Shown here piece by piece: positions 26,094 to 35,914 of a DNA stretch of 64,000 nucleotides. The notes under the pieces are model-generated. The model had not been told where the DNA came from. It did no database searches and was given only the letters and a program-made list of their open reading frames with translations. The stretch spans positions 434,001 to 498,000 of the forward strand of contig NZ_KE340380.1 of NCBI RefSeq assembly GCF_000413935.1, in the 5' to 3' direction. Numbering within the stretch: position 1 is the first letter of the stretch; each line of letters opens with the position of its first letter. The position numbers were made by a program, and so were the translations under genes. This DNA comes from Acinetobacter colistiniresistens (GTDB lineage Bacteria; Pseudomonadota; Gammaproteobacteria; Pseudomonadales; Moraxellaceae).

Positions 26094-29033
26094 ATGACTG
26101 TAGATGTTACTGAAAGCATTACCCAAACAACTCATCCCGCGTTTCAGCTATTACGTCAACACCATGTAGAAGCACTCGATATTCAAGTTTTAGAATATAA
26201 GCACAAAGTGACCGGTGCAGTTCACTACCACTTAGCCACAAGCCATGACGAAAACGTGTTCTTGGTGGCTTTTAGAACCCAACCGATGGACTCAAAAGGA
26301 ACTGCACATATTTTAGAGCACACGGCGCTATGTGGTTCTGAAAAGTTCCCGGTACGTGATCCCTTCTTTTTAATGATTCGTCGTTCTTTAAATACGTTTA
26401 TGAATGCTTTTACAGCAGCAGATTGGACAGCGTATCCATTTGCAACGCAGAATAAAAAAGACTTTCAGAACCTATTGTCGGTGTACTTAGATGCCGCTTT
26501 TGCCGCAAATCTGAATCCTTTAGATTTTGCGCAAGAAGGTATTCGTATTGAACTGGAAAATGATCAAGCCGTTTATAAAGGGGTGGTGTTCAATGAAATG
26601 AAGGGGGCGATGAGTTCCCCAACAGATCAGTTGTATCACCAGTTGGCGCATCATTTATTCCCTGAAACGACCTATCACTATAATTCTGGGGGTGATCCAA
26701 AAGACATTCCTGATTTAAGTTATGAACAGCTCGTCGATTTTTATAAAACGCATTATCATCCAAGTAATGCGGTGTTTATGACCTTCGGTAATCAGAGTGC
26801 TTATGATCTGCAAGAGCAATTTGAGAGCTTAGCTCTACATAAATTCTCACAAGGTACAACCTTGTACTCAACGCCAGAAAAGCGTTTGACAGCACCCGTG
26901 GAAGTGACTGAAAGCTATGCAGTGGATAGTGAAGATCTAAAAGATAAAACCTATCATGTGATGTCGTGGCTATTGCCAGAAACTAGCGATATTAAACTCC
27001 GTTTAGGTATGCGTTTGGTTGAAGGGATTTTATTGGAAAACTCTGCTTCACCTTTGCGCCAATATTTGGAAACGTGTGGTTATGCGCAATCAACAGGCCC
27101 ATTGATGGGAGTTGATGACAGCAACTTTGAAATGACGTTCTATTGTGGCGTACAAGGTTCAAATGCAGAACATGCCGATACCTTTAAACAAGGTGTTTTA
27201 AGTATTTTAACAGACGTTGCAGCTAAACCAGTTGATACCGATCTGGTGGATGCGATTCTTCATCAGATCGAATTGCATCAACGTGAAATTAATGGTGATG
27301 GTACGCCGTATGGTCTGAGCCTGATCTTGAATGGTTTAGGCAGCGCCATCCATCATAATGATCCAATTCATGTTTGGGATGTTGACTCTGCGATTGAGCA
27401 AGTTAAAGAAGAACTCAAAGACCCAATGTGGTTGTCCAATTTAATTCAAACACATTTATTGGATAACCCGCATCGTGTGCAAATGACTTTGGTGCCAGAT
27501 GCAACCAAATCAGTCAAAGAACAGCAAGCTGAACAGGCGCGTTTGGCTGACATTACGGCCAATTTGACTGAGCTTCAGAAAGTTGAAATTCAGGAAAAAA
27601 CAGAAGCTTTGAAAAAGCGTCAAGATACGCCAGACGATCTTGAGTTGTTACCAAAAGTGGGTTTGGAAGATATCCCTGCAGAATTACAGATTGTACAAGG
27701 GCAATTGCGCGAAATTATCTGTAATGGTTTGGATACGCCGTTGAATCTTTATCATGCGGGTACCAATGGGATTTACTATCAACAGGTGCTGATTCAGATT
27801 CCTGATGAAATCGTACAATCGCCTTACTTTAATTTGCTTTCAATTCTGATGGGTGAAGTAGGTGCAGGTGAATACGACTATCTTCAATTGCAACAAATCC
27901 AAACGGCTGTCAGCGGTGGTCTGGGTATGGGGGCATCTTTACGCAGTAAGGTGGATGATAAAGACCGCATCAGTGCGTGGTTAACCTTAACAACGAAATC
28001 ACTTACTCAGAAACTCGATGCAATCCAATTACTCAAACTTGCCTTTGAGCAGCTTCGTTTTGATGAAAAAGATCGTATTATCGAGTTGTTACAACAACGT
28101 AAGACCCGTTGGCAGTCACGTTTATCTGGCTCTGGTCATAGCTATGCGATGCAGTCTGCATCTCGTCAAATGAGTGCATTGGCTCGCCGTGATTATCATA
28201 ATACAGGTTTAGGCGCGCTAAATTGGCTTACAGACTTAGTGAACAAGATTGATCAAGATGATGCAGCTTATCAAGCATTGATTACTGAATTACAGGCGAT
28301 CCACCGCAAGTTAATGCAAGCGCCAAAACAGTTCTTGTTGGTGTGTGAAGAGCATCAATCGGATCGTTTGGTTGAAGAAGTTCAAAATGTCTGGGATAAG
28401 TTAGCCGTTGATCAAGCACCTGTGACTTTGACACAAGTGGATCAAATCAATACCAATGACGATGAGGCATGGTTGATTCAAGCCAATGTTCAGTTCTGTT
28501 CTTCCGCTTACCAAGCGGTGGATGTTGCACATCCAGATGCAGCGCCATTGATGGTATTGGCGGCCTACTTGCGTAATGGTTTCTTGCATAGTGCCATTCG
28601 TGAAAAAGGCGGTGCTTATGGTGGTGGCGCAAGTTATGATGGCAATGCCTGCTCATTCCGTTTCTATAGCTACCGTGATCCACGCTTAGCGGAAACATTT
28701 AATGATTTTGAAGCCAGTGTGCAATGGTTATTGAATACTGAACAACAACCACATCAATTAGAAGAAGCAATTCTTGGTTTGGTTGCAAGTATGGATAAAC
28801 CAGGTTCACCGGCTGGGGAAGCAATTACCGCATGTTATGCATTGTTGCATGCGCGCACGCCGAAATTCCGTAAAATCTTGCGTGAACGTTTATTAAACGT
28901 CAACCTAGACGATTTACAGCGTGTAGCGAAGCAATATTTATTGGCTCAAAAACCTGTAAAAGCCGTGGTTGCGCCATTTGCGAAACGTGAAGAGTTGCAG
29001 AAACTTGGATTTAATATCCAGCAAGTTAATTAA
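26094..29033 (+). CDS. Insulinase-family M16C metallopeptidase (PreP-like)
   Basis: 979 residues, the full length of single-chain presequence-protease-type M16C enzymes. The inverted zinc motif HxxEH is His72-Ile-Leu-Glu75-His76, with the third ligand Glu in the FNEMKGAMSS helix about 100 residues later. The second, inactive half and the coiled linker near 470-520 are as in PreP. There is no signal peptide, so it probably degrades peptides in the cytoplasm. AGAT/GGAGAT precedes the ATG. Followed after 23 bases by pldA. Confidence 0.92.
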   Translation: MTVDVTESITQTTHPAFQLLRQHHVEALDIQVLEYKHKVTGAVHYHLATSHDENVFLVAFRTQPMDSKGTAHILEHTALCGSEKFPVRDPFFLMIRRSLNTFMNAFTAADWTAYPFATQNKKDFQNLLSVYLDAAFAANLNPLDFAQEGIRIELENDQAVYKGVVFNEMKGAMSSPTDQLYHQLAHHLFPETTYHYNSGGDPKDIPDLSYEQLVDFYKTHYHPSNAVFMTFGNQSAYDLQEQFESLALHKFSQGTTLYSTPEKRLTAPVEVTESYAVDSEDLKDKTYHVMSWLLPETSDIKLRLGMRLVEGILLENSASPLRQYLETCGYAQSTGPLMGVDDSNFEMTFYCGVQGSNAEHADTFKQGVLSILTDVAAKPVDTDLVDAILHQIELHQREINGDGTPYGLSLILNGLGSAIHHNDPIHVWDVDSAIEQVKEELKDPMWLSNLIQTHLLDNPHRVQMTLVPDATKSVKEQQAEQARLADITANLTELQKVEIQEKTEALKKRQDTPDDLELLPKVGLEDIPAELQIVQGQLREIICNGLDTPLNLYHAGTNGIYYQQVLIQIPDEIVQSPYFNLLSILMGEVGAGEYDYLQLQQIQTAVSGGLGMGASLRSKVDDKDRISAWLTLTTKSLTQKLDAIQLLKLAFEQLRFDEKDRIIELLQQRKTRWQSRLSGSGHSYAMQSASRQMSALARRDYHNTGLGALNWLTDLVNKIDQDDAAYQALITELQAIHRKLMQAPKQFLLVCEEHQSDRLVEEVQNVWDKLAVDQAPVTLTQVDQINTNDDEAWLIQANVQFCSSAYQAVDVAHPDAAPLMVLAAYLRNGFLHSAIREKGGAYGGGASYDGNACSFRFYSYRDPRLAETFNDFEASVQWLLNTEQQPHQLEEAILGLVASMDKPGSPAGEAITACYALLHARTPKFRKILRERLLNVNLDDLQRVAKQYLLAQKPVKAVVAPFAKREELQKLGFNIQQVN

Positions 29034-29056
29034 TAAAATAAAAATCGGAGAGATGT

Positions 29057-30226
29057 ATGGCGTTCAAATCTTTTGAACGTAGTCATTTGGAGCTGAGTAT
29101 CCTTGCGATACTCGGCTCTTTAACGACATCGTTAGCACATGCGCAATCGACAGCACCAACAAGCCCTGCAACCGTAGATGCGTGTGTAGCCCTAGCTGCA
29201 AATGCTGAACGTCTGGCTTGTTATGATAGCCTTTTTAAAGCACCAACCATTATTCCAACGCAAGCTCAGACGGATGCTGCACCTATGCTTGCAGCAGCTG
29301 CACCTGTGGCTGAAACGAATGAAAAAGCCAAGCCTGAATCTTTGAAAGATAAAGTGGTGCAGAAGGTCAGTGATTTGCATATTTTGGGGGCAGCACCTAA
29401 ATTTGATCCGAATGTATCTTTATTGGATCGTCGTTGGGAGCTTTCAGAAGAGAGTAAGCTGGGGGTGTGGAATATCCGTGCGTATCAACCTGTTTACTTG
29501 CTTCCAGTGTTCTGGACCAGTGATAAAAATGAGTTTCCAAGTAGCCCGAACCCTGAAAATACGGTAAAAGAAAAGCAAGATCTTACTTCGAGTGAGGCGA
29601 AATTCCAGCTTTCGTTTAAGACCAAGGCTTGGGAAAACATCTTTGGCGACAATGGCGATCTGTGGTTGGGTTATACCCAGTCTTCACGTTGGCAGGTCTA
29701 TAATTCAGAAGAGTCTCGCCCATTCCGTGAGACCAATTATGAGCCTGAAGCAAGTTTGATGTTTAGAACCAATTATGAAATTTTGGGTCTGAATGCACGT
29801 TTACTTGGCGTGACTTTGAACCATCAATCAAATGGACGTTCAGATCCGCTCTCTCGTAGCTGGAACCGAGTGATTTTCAACCTAGGTTTTGAAAAAGATA
29901 ATTTTGCCTTGATGGTTCGTCCATGGTATCGCATAGAGGAAGAAGCCAAAGATGATAATAATCCAGATATTACGGATTATATCGGTCGCGGTGACTTAAC
30001 TGCATTCTATCGCAAAGGTGATAACGACTTTTCCTTGATGCTGCGGCATTCATTAAAAGGTGGCGATCGTTCACATGGTGCAGTGCAGTTTGACTGGGCT
30101 TTTCCTATTAAAGATAAATTACGTGGTCATTTACAAGTATTTGATGGCTATGGCGAAAGTCTGATTGATTATAACCACCGAGCAACCTATGTCGGCTTAG
30201 GTGTCTCATTAATGAATTGGTACTAA
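29057..30226 (+). CDS. pldA: Outer membrane phospholipase A with N-terminal extension
   Basis: 389 residues. A signal peptide is cleaved near residue 29 (SLAHAQ). The barrel with the OMPLA active site NHQSNGR follows, giving His256 and Ser258, with SRSWNR after it; the oxyanion/calcium Asn is likely nearby. It hydrolyses phospholipids in the outer membrane when lipid asymmetry is disturbed. The protein is about 100 residues longer than the enterobacterial form. The extra part (about 30-120) carries DACVALAANAERLACYD, a two-Cys segment seen in some other periplasmic proteins, and an Ala/Pro-rich linker. Ends where the C39-like gene begins. Confidence 0.9.
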   Translation: MAFKSFERSHLELSILAILGSLTTSLAHAQSTAPTSPATVDACVALAANAERLACYDSLFKAPTIIPTQAQTDAAPMLAAAAPVAETNEKAKPESLKDKVVQKVSDLHILGAAPKFDPNVSLLDRRWELSEESKLGVWNIRAYQPVYLLPVFWTSDKNEFPSSPNPENTVKEKQDLTSSEAKFQLSFKTKAWENIFGDNGDLWLGYTQSSRWQVYNSEESRPFRETNYEPEASLMFRTNYEILGLNARLLGVTLNHQSNGRSDPLSRSWNRVIFNLGFEKDNFALMVRPWYRIEEEAKDDNNPDITDYIGRGDLTAFYRKGDNDFSLMLRHSLKGGDRSHGAVQFDWAFPIKDKLRGHLQVFDGYGESLIDYNHRATYVGLGVSLMNWY

Positions 30227-30754
30227 ATGAGTTTAAATATTCCAGAACCTTTATTACAGCTTGAAGCAAATTGTGGGGTATTTGCGGTTTGGTTAATCTT
30301 AAAGCAATATCATGCCCATATTGATATTGCTGACCTGATCCGACTATGCCGTCATGATCGAAAAGAGGGAACCTTTACCATTGCTTTAGCTGTGGCGTTG
30401 AAAAGACTGGGCTTTAATGTGTCTTTTTATACAGATCCTGATCCCTATATTGATGAAAATGAAAAGCAGAGTTATCTCGATGCACAAGCTTTGCAGATTC
30501 CGGTGAATGCGGCTTTGGCTTATGCCGGAATTCAGCAGGCTTTTGAAGAGGGTAACTTCGTTATCGTGTTTTATGACACTTTACAGGTGGTCGGAAACCA
30601 ATCTCTGATTTATTCCATTGATAAACAGGAAATTAGTTTCTGTGACCATTTTGATGTGATGTCTAAAGCTCAGTTTGAGCAGCAACGCCAAGCTGAAGGT
30701 ATTTGCCGACAAGTGATTGTGATTGAGCAACCGCTAGATCATCATCCGATTTGA
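30227..30754 (+). CDS. C39-like papain-fold protein
   Basis: 175 residues. The N-terminus LEANCGVFAVWLILKQY places Cys16 in the position of the catalytic Cys of C39 (bacteriocin-leader) peptidases, with the helix and the R-x-D-x-x-E-G-T-F-T segment that follows. I do not find the His and Asp in their usual context: the strand that should hold His reads NQSLIYSID. A CDHFD further on could substitute. No signal peptide is visible. The ATG abuts the pldA stop, and the end overlaps the convergent ktrB gene by 13 bases. Confidence 0.65.
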   Translation: MSLNIPEPLLQLEANCGVFAVWLILKQYHAHIDIADLIRLCRHDRKEGTFTIALAVALKRLGFNVSFYTDPDPYIDENEKQSYLDAQALQIPVNAALAYAGIQQAFEEGNFVIVFYDTLQVVGNQSLIYSIDKQEISFCDHFDVMSKAQFEQQRQAEGICRQVIVIEQPLDHHPI

Positions 30755-32079
30755 ATATTGGCATTGGCATGCTTTAAGCGGCTCTTTTTGGGGGTCGCAA
30801 TTAAATAGGCCAGCGTGAGTGGTCCCAATCGACCTGTAAACATCAGTAGACTCAGTACAAATAAGCTACCGTCATGCAGTTGGCCTGTTGCACCACGTGA
30901 CAGACCAACTGTACAGGCAGCAGACACCACTTCAAACATCAGATCGAGTACATCGAGCTTGGGTTCAAGCAGAAAAAGAATAAAGCAACCTACAAAGACC
31001 AACATGCCGGTAATCGCTGCAACTGCAAGTGCCTTATATGTCGTTTCTTGAGAGACTGAGTGATTAAAAATACGAATTTCTTCATTGCGCCTTAAAAAAG
31101 AAATTACACACAGCAATAAAATGACGAAAGTACCAACCTTAATCCCGCCAGCAGTACTGAGTGAACCACCACCAATGAACATTAAAAGCATAGTCAGTAA
31201 GGCGGTGCTGTGTTCCATCGAACCGGTGTCGATGGTATTAAATCCGGAGGAGCGTGGAACGGTGGCTTGAAACCAAGCATTCATGGCCTGTTCGCCTAAA
31301 CTCATTGAGCCGAGTGTAAGAGGGTTATTTGACTCCAAAAGCCAGATCAGTACAAAGGCGACCAGATTTAAAATTGCGATAGTACTCAGGATTAATTTGC
31401 TGTTTGGTGTCAGTTTGCTCCAACGTTTATTTTGTTTCACATCGATCAAGACTAAAAAGCCAATCCCGCCCAATGTATATAGAATGCTGATGGTCAAACA
31501 AATCAGATAATGGCTTTGAAAGCTAATTAGGCTGTTTTCAAATAATGAAAAACCTGCGTTATTGAAGGCAGAGACACTATAAAAGACGGCATAGTACAGT
31601 CCTCGAGCAAAGCCATAGATGGGGGCAAAGGAAGCGGTCAGAATAATGACCCCAATGAGCTCAAAGAACAGGGTGTATAGCACAACGCCTTTGGCAACAA
31701 AGGTAACTTTAGATAGGCTGGTTTGTCCTAGGCTATCTTGAGCCATCATTTGCTGTTTTAGACCCAATTTGGGAGCTAAACTTAGTGCAGCCAAAATGGC
31801 GAAGGTCATAAAACCCAAGCCACCCGACTGAATCAGCAATAAAATAATGAACTGTCCAAAATGATTGAAAGAATCATTCAGGCTTACTACGGATAAACCT
31901 GTAATGGTTACAGCAGAAGTGGCTGTAAACAGAGCATCCATCCAGCTGACATTGCCTTTATTTGCGAAGGGAAGTTTGAGTAAAATTGTACCGATAATAA
32001 TGAAACTCAAAAAACCAATCGCGAGCAAAGAAGGTGGGCTTAGGTTAAATGTCTTTTGGGGGTTTATTTTAAATGCCAT
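30742..32079 (-). CDS. ktrB: Potassium uptake protein, KtrB/TrkH family
   Basis: 445 residues from the ATG at 32079. Four M1-P-M2 repeats are indicated by filter-like turns, the first being TATSAVTITGLSVV near residue 55; others are SAFNNAGFS, RSSGFNTID and CTVGLSRGATG. At this length it is closer to KtrB than to the longer TrkH. It moves K+ (with Na+) through the inner membrane. Its partner ktrA stands directly upstream with a one-base gap. The 3' end overlaps the C39-like gene on the other strand. Confidence 0.9.
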   Translation of the reverse strand: MAFKINPQKTFNLSPPSLLAIGFLSFIIIGTILLKLPFANKGNVSWMDALFTATSAVTITGLSVVSLNDSFNHFGQFIILLLIQSGGLGFMTFAILAALSLAPKLGLKQQMMAQDSLGQTSLSKVTFVAKGVVLYTLFFELIGVIILTASFAPIYGFARGLYYAVFYSVSAFNNAGFSLFENSLISFQSHYLICLTISILYTLGGIGFLVLIDVKQNKRWSKLTPNSKLILSTIAILNLVAFVLIWLLESNNPLTLGSMSLGEQAMNAWFQATVPRSSGFNTIDTGSMEHSTALLTMLLMFIGGGSLSTAGGIKVGTFVILLLCVISFLRRNEEIRIFNHSVSQETTYKALAVAAITGMLVFVGCFILFLLEPKLDVLDLMFEVVSAACTVGLSRGATGQLHDGSLFVLSLLMFTGRLGPLTLAYLIATPKKSRLKHANANIQIG

Positions 32080-32080
32080 A

Positions 32081-32731
32081 TTATGCAAAACATCCTGAAA
32101 GTTTTCTAAGATGACTGAGAGAGCCTTCTAGAATCAGAACATCATCCGTTTTTAGCGTGAAATTGGCATCTGTTTCATAGAGAATCTGTTGATCTCTCTT
32201 GAGTAATAACAATTTGATATTCGGTTCTTGTTTTAAGATGCCTGATAAATTGACTTGATTAAGGTTTTCATTAACGGGGACTTTCACAATATAATGATCA
32301 TCATCCAGTGCCATATAACGGCTGACCATTGGATAATTTAAGGCTTGCGCTACACGAACGCCCATATCTTCTTCTGGATGAATAATTTTACTGATATTTA
32401 AATGAGAGAGGATGGTGTGATGGGCCTTGGTTTTGGCTTTGACCAGAATTTTTTCTACACCAAGATTTTTTAGATTTAAAACACACAGAATACTGGCTTC
32501 AATATCTTCACCAATGGCAACCACAACTGCATCACAATTCTGGATGTTGAGTTCTTCCAAAACATGTTCATCGGTGGCATCGGCAATTACTGCATGGGTA
32601 ATCCGATCAGCCAAATTTTCGACATTGCGTTTGAGGGTATCAATTCCAATGACGTCATGATTAAGTTTAGTGAGTTCCAATGCAACAGTTGCCCCAAAAC
32701 TACCTAAACCAATGACTGCAAACTGTGCCAT
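32081..32731 (-). CDS. ktrA: Potassium uptake regulatory subunit, KtrA/TrkA-N type
   Basis: 216 residues with a Rossmann domain (GLGSFGATVALEL at residues 7-19, the GxGxxG nucleotide loop, and the acidic end IGID) and a C-terminal TrkA-C domain from about 135. It forms the cytoplasmic gating ring that binds ATP/ADP or NADH and controls KtrB. It is short compared with the doubled TrkA of E. coli, supporting the Ktr assignment. Operon with ktrB. Confidence 0.92.
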   Translation of the reverse strand: MAQFAVIGLGSFGATVALELTKLNHDVIGIDTLKRNVENLADRITHAVIADATDEHVLEELNIQNCDAVVVAIGEDIEASILCVLNLKNLGVEKILVKAKTKAHHTILSHLNISKIIHPEEDMGVRVAQALNYPMVSRYMALDDDHYIVKVPVNENLNQVNLSGILKQEPNIKLLLLKRDQQILYETDANFTLKTDDVLILEGSLSHLRKLSGCFA

Positions 32732-32847
32732 AACTGTCCTTAACTAAATGATAAAAATCTGTTTTTATCCATTTTAAGTTGTAATAATTTTCTATTTGTA
32801 ATGATTTTGTTTGCAGCAGTATGGAGAACAGCAAAATCATCAAATAA

Positions 32848-32880
32848 AAATAAAGCCGACATCTTCGTCGGCTTTATTTT
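32848..32880. terminator. Two-way terminator between ktrA region and ilvA
   Basis: A 13-bp stem (32848-32860 with 32867-32879, arms AAATAAAGCCGAC/GTCGGCTTTATTT) lies 8 bases after the ilvA stop on the - strand. Confidence 0.88.
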
Positions 32881-32888
32881 ATCGTATT

Positions 32889-34427
32889 TTATTTAAGAAA
32901 GCGTCGATATCCAATATTGTCGCTGATCTCAGCGTATGGATAGGTGATTTTCTCCAAGGTTTCGACCAAACCATCTGGATTCTGTTTCGCATCAGTTGCT
33001 TCTAGTCCGACCAAAACGCGACCTTCAGCTGCACCATGATTGCGGTAATGGAACAGGGTAATATTATGTGTAGGGCCTAAGCGTTCCAAGAAAGTGAGGA
33101 GTGCACCTGGACGTTCAGGGAACTCAACACGGAACAAACGCTCATTTTCAATATTGGCATGACCACCAATGAGGTAGCGAATATGCAGTTTGGCGACCTC
33201 ATCATCAGAGAGATCATCTACTTCATATTGTTGTTTCAGTATTTCATGAATTTCATGACGTTCGGTTTCACCACCTTTGAGACTAATCCCGACAAAGACT
33301 TGTGCAAGGTTACTATGACTGGCGCGATAGTTAAATTCTGTAATATTGCGACCTTGAAGTGCTCGACAGAAGTTTAAGAAAGCACCTTTTTGCTCAGGAA
33401 TTGTTACTGCATAAATGGCTTCACGACGTTCACCCAGCTCAGTACGCTCCGCAATATAACGTAGGCGGTCAAAGTTCATGTTGGCGCCACAAACAATGGA
33501 CACCATATTTTTACCTGTTACTTGATGCTCAGCGACATATTTTTTGATCCCAGCCAAAGCCATCGCACCTGATGGTTCAACGATACTGCGGTTTTCATCA
33601 AAGGTGTCTTTGATCGCTGCACAGATTTCATCGGTATTGACGGTTACGATCTCTGGATCAACGATAGGGCCTGAGTTATCTGATTTACGTAAGCGAATGA
33701 TCTCGAAAGGTAATTCACCAATTTGTGCGACTGCGGTACCATCAGCAAACAAGCCGACATGAGGTAACACGACACGTTCATTGGTTTCAAGTGCTGCTTT
33801 TAAACAGGCAGATTCTTCGTATTCAACCCCAATGACTTTTACATGTGGAGCGACTTCACCCAAATAAGCTGCGACGCCTGCAATCAGCCCACCGCCACCA
33901 ACTGCAACAAAAACGTATTCAACGTCGCGCCATTGACGGATTAATTCATTGGCAATGGTTCCTTGACCTGCAATGACCAATTCATCATCATAAGGTGGAA
34001 TAAAAACCAGACCTTCATCTTCGGCACGTTGTTTCGCATATTTGTTGGCAACATCGAAGCTATCGCCATGCAGTACCACTTGACCACCCAAGCTTTTCAC
34101 TGCTTGGACTTTAATGTCCGGTGTTGTGCTTGGCATCACAATAATAGCGTGAATACCCAGTTTCTTCCCGGATAATGCAACGCCTTGTGCATGGTTACCC
34201 GCAGATGCACAAATTACCCCGCGCTCGAGTTGATCTTTAGGAAGTTGGCTAATGCGGTTGTAGGCACCGCGTAGCTTAAAAGAGAATACAGGTTGGAGGT
34301 CTTCACGCTTAAATCGAATGTTATTATTAATTTTTTGACTAATTCGTGGAGCTGCTTCAAGCGGTGTTTCAATTGCAACATCATAAACCGTTGCTTGTAA
34401 AATTTGTCGTACCACACGAGACAGCAT
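32889..34427 (-). CDS. ilvA: Threonine ammonia-lyase, biosynthetic
   Basis: 512 residues, matching E. coli IlvA (514). The catalytic PLP domain has Lys51 in FSFKLRGAYN, the SAGNHAQGVA substrate loop and the VGGGGLIAGVA phosphate loop. Two ACT-like regulatory domains follow from about residue 325. It deaminates threonine to 2-oxobutanoate for isoleucine synthesis and is normally inhibited by isoleucine. An extended -10 (TGCTACAAT on the - strand near 34464) may be its promoter. Divergent from rpiA. Confidence 0.95.
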   Translation of the reverse strand: MLSRVVRQILQATVYDVAIETPLEAAPRISQKINNNIRFKREDLQPVFSFKLRGAYNRISQLPKDQLERGVICASAGNHAQGVALSGKKLGIHAIIVMPSTTPDIKVQAVKSLGGQVVLHGDSFDVANKYAKQRAEDEGLVFIPPYDDELVIAGQGTIANELIRQWRDVEYVFVAVGGGGLIAGVAAYLGEVAPHVKVIGVEYEESACLKAALETNERVVLPHVGLFADGTAVAQIGELPFEIIRLRKSDNSGPIVDPEIVTVNTDEICAAIKDTFDENRSIVEPSGAMALAGIKKYVAEHQVTGKNMVSIVCGANMNFDRLRYIAERTELGERREAIYAVTIPEQKGAFLNFCRALQGRNITEFNYRASHSNLAQVFVGISLKGGETERHEIHEILKQQYEVDDLSDDEVAKLHIRYLIGGHANIENERLFRVEFPERPGALLTFLERLGPTHNITLFHYRNHGAAEGRVLVGLEATDAKQNPDGLVETLEKITYPYAEISDNIGYRRFLK

Positions 34428-34530
34428 GTTCTTCTTCCCTATAACAGTTTAAAATAGACAATCATTGTAGCAAACCCCCGTGCATTTGCGCTGTTTTTTA
34501 TAGCAAATGTCAAAATAGTTGAGTGAAGTC

Positions 34531-35202
34531 ATGAGTCTATATGCAAGCCAAGATGAAAAAAAACAAGCTGCGGCCAAAGCAGCTTTGAAACATTTGCCTA
34601 AAGGCGGCATTTTGGGCGTAGGAACAGGAAGTACCGTTAATTTTTTAATTGATTTATTGCCTGAATTGCAATTAGAAGCGGCTGTTGCCAGTTCAAATGC
34701 AACTGCTGAGCGTTTAAAGAAGTTGGGTATCGAAGTTGTAGATATGAACTCGGTCGGTGGCTTGGATGCTTATGTAGATGGCGCAGATGAAATCGATCGC
34801 CATATGCATATGATTAAAGGTGGTGGTGCTGCCTTAACCCGTGAAAAAATTGTTGCATCTATTGCGAAAAAATTCGTCTGTATCGTGGATGACTCAAAAT
34901 GGGTTGATCAATTAGGACGTGATTTTCCGCTTCCTGTTGAAGTGATTCCTATGGCACGTTCTGCAGTAGCGCGTAAGATTGTGGCTTTAGGTGGTGACCC
35001 AGTTTATCGCGAAGGTGTGGTGACTGATAATGGTAATGTGATTTTAGATGTTTTTAATTTAAATATTTTAAATGCACTTGAACTAGAAAGAACGTTGAAT
35101 AATATTCCTGGTGTTGTGACCAATGGTATTTTTGCATTGAATCCAGCAACAATTGCAGTTGTTGCAACTGATAGTGGTATTGAAGAACGTACAGCGCAGT
35201 AA
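34531..35202 (+). CDS. rpiA: Ribose-5-phosphate isomerase A
   Basis: 223 residues from the ATG at 34531; a TTG four codons earlier is a less likely start. It interconverts ribose 5-phosphate and ribulose 5-phosphate. Family motifs are visible: GVGTGSTV (phosphate loop), [24 protein letters not shown] [11 protein letters not shown] with the catalytic Asp residues, [11 protein letters not shown] with catalytic Glu, and LP-VEVIPMA. The stop overlaps the next ATG by one base. Confidence 0.96.
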   Translation: MSLYASQDEKKQAAAKAALKHLPKGGILGVGTGSTVNFLIDLLPELQLEAAVASSNATAERLKKLGIEVVDMNSVGGLDAYVDGADEIDRHMHMIKGGGAALTREKIVASIAKKFVCIVDDSKWVDQLGRDFPLPVEVIPMARSAVARKIVALGGDPVYREGVVTDNGNVILDVFNLNILNALELERTLNNIPGVVTNGIFALNPATIAVVATDSGIEERTAQ

Positions 35203-35897
35203 TGCAATCTGTTTCATTGGAAACGCGATTACCTGACATTAAAGTCGTTCGGCATGCAAGGGCAAGAAATTTGCGCTTGCGTGTTGAGCCGACAGGTATT
35301 CGTTTAACCGTTCCTTTATTCTGTAGTAAACGACAGATTCAGCAATTTTTGCATCAATCAGAACAATGGTTGGTCGAGACATGGGCTAAACAACAACAGC
35401 AATTTAATCAGGTTGCAGTATTTCCTGAACAATTAGCGCTATTTTTCCATTCGCAACCTTTCCAAATTATCCTGCAACAGCAGCGGCCTCTGTTTAAATT
35501 TGATTTTGATCAGCATCTCGTCTGGATAAATGATAGGCAGCCAGAGCAGGCTTTGCAGGCAGCTGTCTTGGCTTATGCAAAGCAGTTTTTACCTGAATAT
35601 TTGACTCAAGTGAGTCAGCAAATCAGCCTGTCATATCAACAATGCAATATCCGGAGACCGAAAACGCGTTGGGGCAGTTGTAGTTACAAACACGACATCA
35701 TGTTAAATGCTGCATTGGTGCTTATGCCTGAACATATTGTACGATCTGTTTGTGTGCATGAGTTAGCGCATACCAAACATTTTGATCATAGTGCAGCTTT
35801 CTGGGGTGAAGTTGAAAAGCATGATCCCTGTTATCTTGCGCATCGAAAGCAGTTAAAACAAATTCAATTGCCTGCTTGGTACTTTAAAAAAGATTAA
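35202..35897 (+). CDS. YgjP-like M48 family metallopeptidase
   Basis: 231 residues. Zinc site HELAH (His186, Glu187, His190) and a third ligand His196 in HFDHSAAFW; the RWGSCS element (157-161) before it is the hallmark of the YgjP/WLM group. No signal peptide or membrane helix, so cytoplasmic. Function in bacteria unknown; the zincin core is related to SprT/Wss1-like proteases. Its start overlaps rpiA by one base (TAATG), so the two are translated together. Confidence 0.88.
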   Translation: MQSVSLETRLPDIKVVRHARARNLRLRVEPTGIRLTVPLFCSKRQIQQFLHQSEQWLVETWAKQQQQFNQVAVFPEQLALFFHSQPFQIILQQQRPLFKFDFDQHLVWINDRQPEQALQAAVLAYAKQFLPEYLTQVSQQISLSYQQCNIRRPKTRWGSCSYKHDIMLNAALVLMPEHIVRSVCVHELAHTKHFDHSAAFWGEVEKHDPCYLAHRKQLKQIQLPAWYFKKD

Positions 35898-35914
35898 TGT
35901 TCTATATAAATGGT

